Below, in pieces: positions 35,800 to 44,192 of a stretch of 64,000 nt of DNA. Where the stretch lies: assembly GCF_918797525.1 (NCBI RefSeq), contig NZ_OU963893.1, positions 3,162,001 through 3,226,000 on the forward strand, written 5' to 3'. Below the pieces are notes generated by a model. The model ran no database searches and had not been told where the DNA came from. It worked only from the letters and a program-made list of their open reading frames with translations. The first letter of the stretch is position 1, and every line of letters starts with the position of its first letter. The translations under genes were made by a program, and so were the position numbers. This stretch comes from an unidentified bacterial endosymbiont. Lineage in GTDB: Bacteria; Pseudomonadota; Gammaproteobacteria; Enterobacterales; Enterobacteriaceae.

Positions 35800-35882
35800 C
35801 CTAACTGTCGCGCAGACAGCTTAGAAATATGTGCAATAAAGCTCATTTTAAATGTACTACTGCTGTACAAGCAGCTCGCGCC
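35800..35882 (+). ncRNA. Putative crRNA-like RNA: two degenerate I-F repeats with a 27-nt pseudo-spacer
   Basis: Repeat-like unit 1 (35800-35827) shares 21 of 28 bases with the array repeat, including the whole 3' handle CTTAGAAA; its hairpin CTGTC-GCGCA-GACAG keeps pairing by compensatory change. Unit 2 (35855-35882) keeps hairpin CTGCT-GTACA-AGCAG with the exact array loop, but its 3' end has diverged. The pseudo-spacer between them (35828-35854) is 27 nt, against 32 in the array. Orientation is plus, opposite to the cas genes. A TATAAC at 35795-35800 could be a -10, although that would start transcription inside unit 1; an upstream start is needed for Cas6f cleavage. The architecture resembles CreA/CreR RNAs known from other CRISPR types. 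Confidence 0.6.
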
Positions 35883-35900
35883 CTCTTCTAGAGGGCGCGA
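35876..35900. terminator. Perfect 10-bp hairpin spanning the cas3 stop codon
   Basis: TCGCGCCCTC / GAGGGCGCGA with loop TTCTA. It has no T-run on either strand, so it could halt or stabilise the 3' end of the plus-strand RNA or of the cas1-cas3 message. It directly abuts repeat-like unit 2. Confidence 0.5.
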
Positions 35901-38900
35901 AACACGCCCAATACCGGGTGATAAAACCATTGTTCTGCCTCCTCCTCTCTCCCGACTCTCAGTGTGATTTCGCCATAGCGTTGCGATACAGCGGCCAGCT
36001 CCATCTGTTTCGCCTCGGCCAGCGCCTGTAAAACCTCTGCATAATCAATCGCCCACCACGGTTCCACGCCAGCCGCCATGAATAACGCTTGCTCACGAAA
36101 GCGTCCCGCCGGTTTTAACCCGCCGTTTTCCTGCATCAGGCAAAACTCGGGTTTGTCGTCTTCCTCTTCCATGCTCAAAAAAAAAGAAGCCTGCGGCGAA
36201 GAACGACGAAATGGCGTATGACGCTGAAGCTCACCATTCCAGGTCAGCGGTAATCGCCACCATGACGCGGCTGTGGCCTCTGATTTATCGCCCCCCTCCA
36301 GTAACGCAGCGCGAAGCCGGGTGTGCTCCAGCGCCGCCAGCGCATTGCCGGGCAAACCTTCTGCGATCCGCGGAATGGCATTCAGCGTGCGATACCCCTC
36401 TTCGTCGATCAGTTCATAAAGATGATGTTGAGGCAGCCGGTGGCGTTCATTTTCAAAGCCGGGCTGGCAAAAGGCCACGGCCTCCCCCCGAAGCGCGCGC
36501 AGGTTGCGTTCCAGAATGACCAGGTTCTCGCATTTGGGAACCTGCTGACGATGACGCTGAATGCGCCCGGCAAACTGAATGAGCGAGCGCATGGAACTCG
36601 GTTCAACGATCCCCCAGTCAGCATCAAAATCTCTTCCGACCTCCAGCACGGAGGTGCCGAGTACCACAAAAAGATGGTGCTGTTCCGGCGATGCCAGCGC
36701 TTGCTGAACCTCCGGCAACTGCCAGACCTGTTCCGCATCATGGCGGTCGAACGCGCTATCCAGCCTTTTTTCGACAGCCGCGCGCACAGCCAGCGGATGC
36801 TGGCTGTGATAGACGCAGTAATGGATGCGGTAATTTTCGGGTGAAGGCAGCGCCATCAACGTTTGGGCGACGGCCACCAGCGGGTTGATATTAGCCATAC
36901 GGACCAGACCAAACGACACGCTTTTGCCGCTTTTATGCGAAGTAAGATGATGCCCGTGAAGGACCAGCATCTGCTGATGCAGCGTGTGCGCCACCGCTGA
37001 AACTGCGGCCTCAGGGTGGGTTGCATGTTGTTCGACAGCCGCCAGTTTTGCCAGACGAAGCCGTGGCTGTGCGTGCAGGCGTTTGATCCTTCTTTGAACA
37101 AACTCGCCGTGTTGCTGACGAAACTGGCTAATGTCGGCAACGTCATGCGCCCGGGCGCCGTACTCGTCGAACCAGGCGCAGCAGATATTCAGCGATCTGC
37201 CAGCGTAACCGCAGGCCGCCTGCCAGGCTTTACGCCCTTCCCGATAAGCGTCAAACAGGGCCTCGGTTAGCGCGGGGGCTAACGTCGCAGAGGAGAGCAG
37301 CACGCGCGAGCCGAGCATGCCAGCCCAATTCACCAGCCGACACAGGGCGTGCAAATCATCAATATCAAAATCATCCGGCTCATCAAGAACCAGATCGCTG
37401 GTCAAAAGGCGCAGCATGGCGGGGATTTGTCTGCCGCCGCGTACCCCTTCCGTTGCCGGTACCAGATGATCGACGGTTGTGACCAGCACCGGCGCGCTGA
37501 CCAGACGATTAAGCGCCGGTTCTTTCGCCAGCCATTGCTGGGCGACGCCGCTGCCCATCGCCCCCTCATAGTGAACATAATGATGGCTGGCAAAAAATGC
37601 TTCGTCGCTGGCGCTGCTTGTATCCTCAGTATCATTCCCCTGGTAAAGCTCTCGCACCGCCGCTGAGCCCGTCAGCACAGCTAGCGTGTCATCGTCCAGC
37701 CCCAGGCGCGACTGCAAAGCCTGCCCCGTTTGTAGGGTCAGCGTCCGTAACCCCAGGGCGACGCTGAAGCGACACCCTTCTTTCTCGTCGGCCAGGCCGT
37801 ACATAATCCGGGCATTGGCAAAGGTTTTGCCGCAGCCGGTCGAGGCCATATTGATGCCGAAAAAACCCTGCTCAGCGCTTTTCTGCCGCAATGAAGAGGC
37901 GACATCCCACGCGAGGTTCTGCCAGTGAAAACGGGCATCTTTCGCCCTTTCACGAAAGGTTTTATGCCGGGTAATGGCGGGTAAGGTTCGCCGTATTGTG
38001 GGAAGAGAGCGCCCCATCAGCAACGCAAGGTGCGCCACGCCAACGTTGTGCTCGTCGAGCTTTTGGTTGAGCTGACGGGTCTTACGGTCTGAGTTTGCCC
38101 AGGCCGGAAATGCATCATCCTGCCATTTTGCATACGCAGGCTGGGCGGAATAAACATGATCGGCCAGCATCAGCGACAGGCGCGCCAGATGCAGGGTAAA
38201 CAGGTTATCCAGCGAGCCATACTGGAGCAGCGCAGGCATGTTCCTGATACGTTTGCCAATCTGGCGGGCTTTCTCGCGCCAGGTAGCACTCTTCATCGGC
38301 GTGCCGTGCAAAAACGTCCAGACATTTTTCCTGTCCCTCGCTGTCCAGTTATTCTTGCTGGATTTGTGGTTAAGCGAGTTCCAGTCGGCATTTAGCTGCC
38401 GCTCGAGCCAGCCCTCGCAGTACATCAGTTGCGGGACCGCCGAATGCGATTGCGGCAAACGATGGTGTGACAATATCAGCCATGCTACCACTCTCGCCAG
38501 GGGGGGTAACCCACGCAACGGGCTGTCGCTCTTTTCGAGCGTATCCCGCGTTAGCGCTTTCAGCATGCCCTTTTCATCTGAGGCTTTAAGCTGTTCAAGT
38601 GATGTCAGCCACTCGGCATCCGTTTGTTGTCCGACGAAAGCCTGAAACAGACGAACCGAGATCCACTCGTGGCGATAGGGCTGGCAGAGATGCGCGCTCT
38701 CTCCTTTCAGCGTTTGCTGAAAACACATTCCCGCCTTACCAAAATCATGAAACAGCCCGGCGATGGCCGCCAGCAGGGCAATAGTTTCAGCGCTGTTCCA
38801 TTGATGTTCAGCCCCATTCTTGAGGATATTTTGCGTCGTGCGGTTGGTGGGCACGCGTCCCTGGGCATTAAAGCGGCGGAGATTCCCGACAATCCAAAGT

Positions 38901-39115
38901 AATTCTGGTTGTCCATTTTTTTTAAGCCAGTGACAGGCAACGGCGGTGTTACGACGCGCCGTTTTACGCAGTAGTTTTCTCAGCGTTGTTATGCCATCCA
39001 GCGTAATAGCGGTCTGCCAGGCCGCATCGCCCGTACGTTCAGCAAATTGATCGATGATACGACAGCTTTCATCCCGTGCATTTTTGGTGCAGCGGGAGAT
39101 AATAAGAACATTCAT
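35888..39115 (-). CDS. cas3: Cas2-3 fusion (type I-F Cas3 helicase-nuclease)
   Basis: 1075 residues. The N-terminal ~95 residues are the Cas2 domain (MNVLIISRCTKNARDE). The HD nuclease follows (LFHDFGK at ~121-127 and LSHHRLPQ). The superfamily 2 helicase has Walker A STGCGKT, the DExx-type LVLDEPDDFD, motif III LLSSATL and motif VI QFAGRIQRHR. All catalytic motifs are intact. Cas2-3 works with Cas1 in spacer acquisition and with the Csy complex in target degradation. It overlaps cas1 by 4 bp (ATGA). The next gene, csy1, is separated by about 380 bp, unusual for this operon and holding the elements described above. Confidence 0.97.
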   Translation of the reverse strand: MNVLIISRCTKNARDESCRIIDQFAERTGDAAWQTAITLDGITTLRKLLRKTARRNTAVACHWLKKNGQPELLWIVGNLRRFNAQGRVPTNRTTQNILKNGAEHQWNSAETIALLAAIAGLFHDFGKAGMCFQQTLKGESAHLCQPYRHEWISVRLFQAFVGQQTDAEWLTSLEQLKASDEKGMLKALTRDTLEKSDSPLRGLPPLARVVAWLILSHHRLPQSHSAVPQLMYCEGWLERQLNADWNSLNHKSSKNNWTARDRKNVWTFLHGTPMKSATWREKARQIGKRIRNMPALLQYGSLDNLFTLHLARLSLMLADHVYSAQPAYAKWQDDAFPAWANSDRKTRQLNQKLDEHNVGVAHLALLMGRSLPTIRRTLPAITRHKTFRERAKDARFHWQNLAWDVASSLRQKSAEQGFFGINMASTGCGKTFANARIMYGLADEKEGCRFSVALGLRTLTLQTGQALQSRLGLDDDTLAVLTGSAAVRELYQGNDTEDTSSASDEAFFASHHYVHYEGAMGSGVAQQWLAKEPALNRLVSAPVLVTTVDHLVPATEGVRGGRQIPAMLRLLTSDLVLDEPDDFDIDDLHALCRLVNWAGMLGSRVLLSSATLAPALTEALFDAYREGRKAWQAACGYAGRSLNICCAWFDEYGARAHDVADISQFRQQHGEFVQRRIKRLHAQPRLRLAKLAAVEQHATHPEAAVSAVAHTLHQQMLVLHGHHLTSHKSGKSVSFGLVRMANINPLVAVAQTLMALPSPENYRIHYCVYHSQHPLAVRAAVEKRLDSAFDRHDAEQVWQLPEVQQALASPEQHHLFVVLGTSVLEVGRDFDADWGIVEPSSMRSLIQFAGRIQRHRQQVPKCENLVILERNLRALRGEAVAFCQPGFENERHRLPQHHLYELIDEEGYRTLNAIPRIAEGLPGNALAALEHTRLRAALLEGGDKSEATAASWWRLPLTWNGELQRHTPFRRSSPQASFFLSMEEEDDKPEFCLMQENGGLKPAGRFREQALFMAAGVEPWWAIDYAEVLQALAEAKQMELAAVSQRYGEITLRVGREEEAEQWFYHPVLGVFRAL

Positions 39116-40095
39116 GATGGCGTTCCTGCCAGGGCCTGGGCGGTTTCCTGCAAGGTGGTAATCATTACGTCCAGCGCATCCGCCTGCTGAAAAGCGTTGA
39201 TACAGCGCTGGCGGAAAAGTTGATTATCTTCGCCTTCCATCGCCGCGATGAAAGCCTGCGGCATGACCAGCGCATCTTTCAGTAAATCGGCAATGTCGAA
39301 AACCAGGCCGCCGCGCCGGGTTTTACCGTGCATAACCGCCAGACCGTGCGGGATGCCGGTCACCCAGGCAGCCACCGCGGCCAGACCATAGGCCAGATAG
39401 TTTCCCTGGTCGAGAAACCGGTTTGCCATATCCGCCCCGCCGCCCCGTTTAGCGCGGGTGAAACTGCCGTATCCCACCGTCTGGCTAGCCATTTTGTAGA
39501 GCGATTTTGTGAGTTGCGCTTCCTGAAGCATTAACGACGTATGGTCGTGAGCGTTTTCCATGCCCTGTCGCGCGCGTTCAAGAATGCTTTTTAATGCGTC
39601 CATATCGGGCTGAAAAACCGTTTCCCGCTGCATCCGCAGGCTGGCCCAATGCTTTTCAATTTGCTGTAAACGGATAAGCTGAAATTGTTTTGCCGCCTGC
39701 AGTCGTTTACCTTCGTTGAACCAGAATGAGACCCAGTTTTGCAAATACGCTGTAGGGCGATATTCGCTTTGCGGGCAAAGCCAGGAGACATCAACATCCA
39801 CTTCATTGGCTGAATAAAGTGGCGTACCGTCGGTACCACAGAACCCCACCATCACGCCTGCCCGGGCAAATTCGCGCATAGCCATTTGCGTGACGGAGGT
39901 GCCCATTCCCAACATGACTGCTGTGGTATTAGCGATGGGGATATTCCAGTAAAATGACTCTTTACCTTCCTGAGTGACATATTCAACGCGGCCGCCATTT
40001 ACCTGAATGCGACATTTCTCAAGATAATAAATATTCGCACGTTTAGAATGTAGGATAGTTTTTAAATCACCGGGCGTGATAGTGCTTTGAGGCAT
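39112..40095 (-). CDS. cas1: Cas1, type I-F CRISPR integrase
   Basis: 327 residues from ATG 40095 (MPQSTITPGDLKTIL), preceded by AAAGG; a 17-residue upstream extension in frame is unlikely. Cas1 with Cas2-3 inserts new spacers at the leader end of the array. Catalytic His and Asp are seen 14 residues apart in MHGKTRRGGLVFDIAD. The N-terminal beta domain has RIQVNGGRVEYVTQEGKESF. First gene of the cas operon, transcribed in the same direction as the array. Intact, so the locus should be able to acquire spacers. Confidence 0.96.
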   Translation of the reverse strand: MPQSTITPGDLKTILHSKRANIYYLEKCRIQVNGGRVEYVTQEGKESFYWNIPIANTTAVMLGMGTSVTQMAMREFARAGVMVGFCGTDGTPLYSANEVDVDVSWLCPQSEYRPTAYLQNWVSFWFNEGKRLQAAKQFQLIRLQQIEKHWASLRMQRETVFQPDMDALKSILERARQGMENAHDHTSLMLQEAQLTKSLYKMASQTVGYGSFTRAKRGGGADMANRFLDQGNYLAYGLAAVAAWVTGIPHGLAVMHGKTRRGGLVFDIADLLKDALVMPQAFIAAMEGEDNQLFRQRCINAFQQADALDVMITTLQETAQALAGTPS

Positions 40096-40797
40096 GGTAA
40101 AACCTTTGGTTATCAGCCGTTTATTGATGAAGAGAATGCTAACCAATTATTCATCAATCAAAAATTGATAAATATCAAGTAGGCCTAATGCAAGCCAGAC
40201 AAAACTATAACAAAAAGTTTCCTGAAGTTAATTCATCGGTTTCAAAAATGCTATTGAGATCATTAATTTATTAATAGTATATATTTTTCATTTAATCCAA
40301 AACATTGTAAACGTTTTATTTTACGCACTATTAAGGGTTGATTTGCATTGTGATGGGGGGAATTGTCTTTTGGGGATTGCACTGGTTAATGGCATCCTTT
40401 TTCTGAGTAATACGTGCGGCTCGCGCTCCTCTTTGGGGAGGGCTGTGGTGAGGGGGAACATACGGCTGAGGGGGTATTCCGTTCACTTTGTGTTCCTTGC
40501 TACTCTTTTATTACATTACCGGTAAACGTGCCAGGGTGGCTCCCGGCAAGAAAATCGCCGCTTCGCGGTTCCCTCAGCGTATTCCTTACGGCTTATCGGG
40601 GACGGGCGGAGGTAACATCCCTGCAAAGCCGCCCTCGACGCGCATCCCTGCACGTCGCTTCGGCCTTCCGGAAACGCTTCGGCGATTTTCGGCCGGACCC
40701 TGGTATCACTATGAGTCTTTTATGACCTGGTAATCATTCATATCGCTTTATATAAAAAAATTTACTGAGGAACCCTTAGCGCAACCAGGGGGTATTG
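40096..40797. other. Region between cas1 and the array: AT-rich promoter part and a GC-rich block
   Basis: 40096-40340 is AT-rich and probably contains the cas1 promoter. 40400-40735 is clearly GC-richer, with short inverted motifs. It is open in two overlapping plus-strand frames (40414-40725 and 40488-40733), but neither has a ribosome-binding site or recognisable domains. The block looks like a dispersed repeat or gene relic rather than a gene. The array trailer begins at 40798. Confidence 0.45.
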
Positions 40798-43167
40798 TTT
40801 CTAAGCTGCTTTTACGGCAGTGAACAAGAGTTTGGAGGCCGTGGGGGCGTCCGCTCTTTTCTAAGCTGCCTGTACGGCAGTGAACGAATAACGTTGCCGA
40901 GAATTTTAAGTTGACAATTTCTAAGCTGCCTGTATGGCAGTGAACTTTGTTTTGATTGTATGGGCGGGGGTGTGGGTTTTCTAAGCTGCCTGTACGGCAG
41001 TGAACTTTCCCATCGCCAGTTGAGAGCGCTGCAGGCTTTTCTAAGCTGCCTGTACGGCAGTGAACATTTGGTGGTTCGCTTGTGGCGGCTATCATCATTT
41101 CTAAGCTGCCTGTACGGCAGTGAACATAGTCATAGCTGTTTACACGGCTATTGCTGTTTTCTAAGCTGCCTGTACGGCAGTGAACGGGCTCTGTGCTGGC
41201 TCCGGTTGGCTCTGTGTTTTCTAAGCTGCCTGTACGGCAGTGAACGTGAAGAAGACTGCAACTATCAGGAGTTCGCTTTTCTAAGCTGCCTGTACGGCAG
41301 TGAACGCATTAAGAATATCCCATGCATCGCCCAGCAATTTCTAAGCTGCCTGTACGGCAGTGAACGAGAAGTATCTTGGCTTGAAACCAGTCACAGCTTT
41401 CTAAGCTGCCTGTACGGCAGTGAACACCATGACCGACGTTATTTCCGGCATGCAGGATTTCTAAGCTGCCTGTACGGCAGTGAACCAGTGTCAGACTTCT
41501 ATAGGGCAATGGGGGATTTTCTAAGCTGCCTGTACGGCAGTGAACAAATTTATGTCCCACATGATCGCAGCCTATTCGTTTCTAAGCTGCCTGTACGGCA
41601 GTGAACGACCTGAGCAGCAATTACCAGGTAATCGACGCTTTCTAAGCTGCCTGTACGGCAGTGAACTGTGCAGTAAACGCTTACGCCGACTCTTATCATT
41701 TCTAAGCTGCCTGTACGGCAGTGAACAGTTTTTGCTTTTTGTGCTGTGAGTGCTTTCGTTTCTAAGCTGCCTGTACGGCAGTGAACATCAAGTGCCGGTG
41801 ATGGAATCGGCGAAAACTTTTCTAAGCTGCCTGTACGGCAGTGAACACGTGGAGCGCCGAGGGCTAACATTCAATACATTTCTAAGCTGCCTGTACGGCA
41901 GTGAACCCAGAAATTACATGCTGCGCTCTGGAATTACGTTTCTAAGCTGCCTGTACGGCAGTGAACTTATTGGGCGTGAACGTGCGCTTTATCTTATCTT
42001 TCTAAGCTGCCTGTACGGCAGTGAACGAAATTTTCTGGAATAACTTCCGCCGCGATCTTTTCTAAGCTGCCTGTACGGCAGTGAACAGTGGTACCGAACA
42101 TGATGCAGTTGTTTATCTTTTCTAAGCTGCCTGTACGGCAGTGAACTCATTGATGTAAGGGAGGGTCTTACGGGACCATTTCTAAGCTGCCTGTACGGCA
42201 GTGAACTGCTGCCGATTAGTGCCGCGTGCTTAGATACATTTCTAAGCTGCCTGTACGGCAGTGAACCTGACGTGCGAAAGGGCATATGACGCAGTGAGTT
42301 TCTAAGCTGCCTGTACGGCAGTGAACCTCACGCTATGGGAGCAGTACCAAGCCACCTTTTTCTAAGCTGCCTGTACGGCAGTGAACTGTTGAAGTGGTTG
42401 ATGCGCGGTTTGGTTTCTTTTCTAAGCTGCCTGTACGGCAGTGAACTCGAATGCCTGGCGCATTTCCGGGTGCGCGGTTTTTCTAAGCTGCCTGTACGGC
42501 AGTGAACCAATCCATCACGCCGCTTATCGACAACATCAATTTCTAAGCTGCCTGTACGGCAGTGAACTTGAAATAATGATTATTTGGTCTCTTTTTGATT
42601 TTCTAAGCTGCCTGTACGGCAGTGAACCATGCGCCAGTAGGGAAACAATACGATTGGACTTTCTAAGCTGCCTGTACGGCAGTGAACCCGGGCAGCCAGC
42701 GGAATGGCACGCGCAGGATTTTCTAAGCTGCCTGTACGGCAGTGAACTGTTGAAGTATTGCGCCGCCCGGATGACGTGTTTTCTAAGCTGCCTGTACGGC
42801 AGTGAACTGATGTTCCGCGCACCAACTACAGAAGTGCAATTTCTAAGCTGCCTGTACGGCAGTGAACGGACATTTAAAACGTCCGTAAATGCGGCGTCAT
42901 TTCTAAGCTGCCTGTACGGCAGTGAACTGATTTCGTCGCTTTCGTGGCTTTCGATTTCTTTTCTAAGCTGCCTGTACGGCAGTGAACTCCTAAGAAAATG
43001 AAAGTACCTGATTGCGTGGTTTCTAAGCTGCCTGTACGGCAGTGAACGATATTCGGAATATCAACAGGCGTTACATTATTTTCTAAGCTGCCTGTACGGC
43101 AGTGAACGTTTAAACTGTAAAGATTCCGGTTTAATCGTGTTTCTAAGCTGCCTGTACGGCAGTGAAC
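40798..43167 (-). CRISPR. Type I-F CRISPR array, 40 repeats and 39 spacers
   Basis: 28-bp repeats, 60-bp period. On the minus strand the repeat runs GTTCACTGCCGTACAGGCAG followed by CTTAGAAA, the classic I-F repeat with hairpin CTGCC-GTACA-GGCAG. By coordinate there are 13 units (40798 to 41545), 15 units (41579 to 42446) and 12 units (42480 to 43167). Spacers are 32 bp except two of 33 bp (41546-41578 and 42447-42479), which shift the register. The repeat at 40798-40825 has two substitutions and that at 40918-40945 one, so the old trailer end is on the left and the leader on the right. All other repeats read as identical. Transcribed leftwards, like the cas genes. Confidence 0.98.
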
Positions 43168-43342
43168 TGAACGAAAACATCGCCATCTTATTGTTCGGAA
43201 AGAAAATAATCAATATTTCCGCGTAAAACCCTTTTTTACAGAGGGTATTCCCGTCTTATATAAAACAATCACTTAAAAACGCTCAAGAAAAAAGGGTCTG
43301 GCTATCGTGCGCCAGGGTTCGCCCCGACACGGATCATCCGGC
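43168..43342 (-). promoter_or_regulatory. CRISPR leader
   Basis: AT-rich sequence directly beyond the leader-proximal repeat. Reading the minus strand it contains TATATAAG-type -10 sequence and a short ACCCT/AGGGT hairpin near 43230-43250 followed by Ts. Location follows from repeat orientation and trailer decay on the other side. Confidence 0.65.
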
Positions 43343-43783
43343 TCAGGAAATAATGTGAATCACTGTCTTTTGATTACAAGGTGCAACAATATCTACCGCC
43401 ATTGAATGCGTGATGTCGTGCAATAATCCCGTCAAATGCGGCAACATGTCCCGGTCAAAGTGCGATATCAGCAGGACATGATTTAGCGCCCGGCAGTAAT
43501 CGCACTTCGTTTCGGTATCTTCCAGCAGCCACTCTTTTTGTTGCGGTTCTTCCGCTTCCTCCTCAAATTCTATTATCTGAAAATCGCTCATTGATTCCGT
43601 AAGCCCGGTTTTAACCTCTTCGAGATAAGCGCCAAGACAGCGGCAAACGGGCTGCGTTTGCGGAAGTGATTTGCAGTCGAGAAGGATCTCGGTGAGTAGA
43701 TTGCAGCGCTCAACAAGGGTTGGGAGATCGGGTTTGAGTGAGAGTTCGCTATAGAGCTGAGAGAAATTATTTTCAGTAATCAT
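43343..43783 (-). CDS. Hypothetical protein next to the CRISPR leader
   Basis: 146 residues from ATG 43783 (MITENNFSQLYSELSLKPDL), with AAGGA 8 bases upstream; a GTG six codons earlier lacks a ribosome-binding site. The protein is soluble and acidic in the middle (FEEEAEEPQQKEW). It has several cysteines (ILLDCKSL, VCRCLGAYL, CDYCRAL) and a His-containing stretch HDITHSMAVD, possibly metal-binding. I do not recognise a family. It is transcribed toward the array and ends where the leader begins. It may be a CRISPR accessory gene or unrelated island cargo. Confidence 0.7.
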   Translation of the reverse strand: MITENNFSQLYSELSLKPDLPTLVERCNLLTEILLDCKSLPQTQPVCRCLGAYLEEVKTGLTESMSDFQIIEFEEEAEEPQQKEWLLEDTETKCDYCRALNHVLLISHFDRDMLPHLTGLLHDITHSMAVDIVAPCNQKTVIHIIS

Positions 43784-44150
43784 TACGTAATTCCTTAACA
43801 CACTTTGAATTTACCACCTCACGAAACGCCAAATTCGCTGGCGACGGGCGAAAAGGAATTGGCGTACCAGTGTGTGCTACTAGCGCTTCTCAAAAGAAGC
43901 TTCCAATTCGCCCGCCTGATGCAGAAGTATACTCTTTTCCTTGGGGCGAACGAAACTTGCAGCACTTCTGCTGCTAACACACTTACAGGACGCCAATCCT
44001 GGCACCTGTTTTTTGCAGGTGCGCCGCCATTTTATTACTGTTAATTTGTCCAGCAACTTCCATCGAAAAAAACTGGAAAGCGCCTCGCAAAATTTTTCTG
44101 GTACTCAATTTACCTCACCTCAGTACGCCCATACACCTAAACGCAGACAC
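43784..44150. other. Intergenic region between the hypothetical gene and clpA
   Basis: 367 bp without a credible gene. It contains an imperfect inverted repeat (CGGGCGAA...AATTGG near 43845 and CCAATTCGCCCG near 43902-43915) and a hairpin GCACCTG/CAGGTGC at 44002-44022. No tRNA-Ser is present although serW occupies this interval in E. coli K-12. Confidence 0.5.
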
Positions 44151-44177
44151 AAAAAAGCCGGGTAAAAAACCCGGCTT
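44151..44177 (-). terminator. Terminator of clpA
   Basis: Minus strand: AAGCCGGGT / ACCCGGCTT arms with an A/T loop, then six Ts, 16 bp after the clpA stop. Marks the right edge of the accessory segment. Confidence 0.9.
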
Positions 44178-44192
44178 GATAATCAGCGAACC

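Noticed and set aside
35795..35800. TATAAC as a firm promoter for the crRNA-like RNA
   Set aside because: No good -35, and its start would lie inside the first hairpin; kept only as a possibility, with the real start unresolved.
40414..40733. Overlapping 81- and 103-codon ORFs between array and cas1
   Set aside because: Two frames are equally open in GC-rich DNA and neither has a ribosome-binding site or domain. More likely a repeat or relic.
40960..43001. Long open frames across the array encoding repeated FLSCLYGSE or VHCRTGSLE peptides on both strands
   Set aside because: These are translations of the 28-bp CRISPR repeats with a 60-bp period, a multiple of three; no ribosome-binding sites or gene features.
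43293..43342. Sequence with GGTTCG resembling a tRNA T-arm near the leader
   Set aside because: The rest of a cloverleaf, including acceptor and anticodon arms, cannot be formed.
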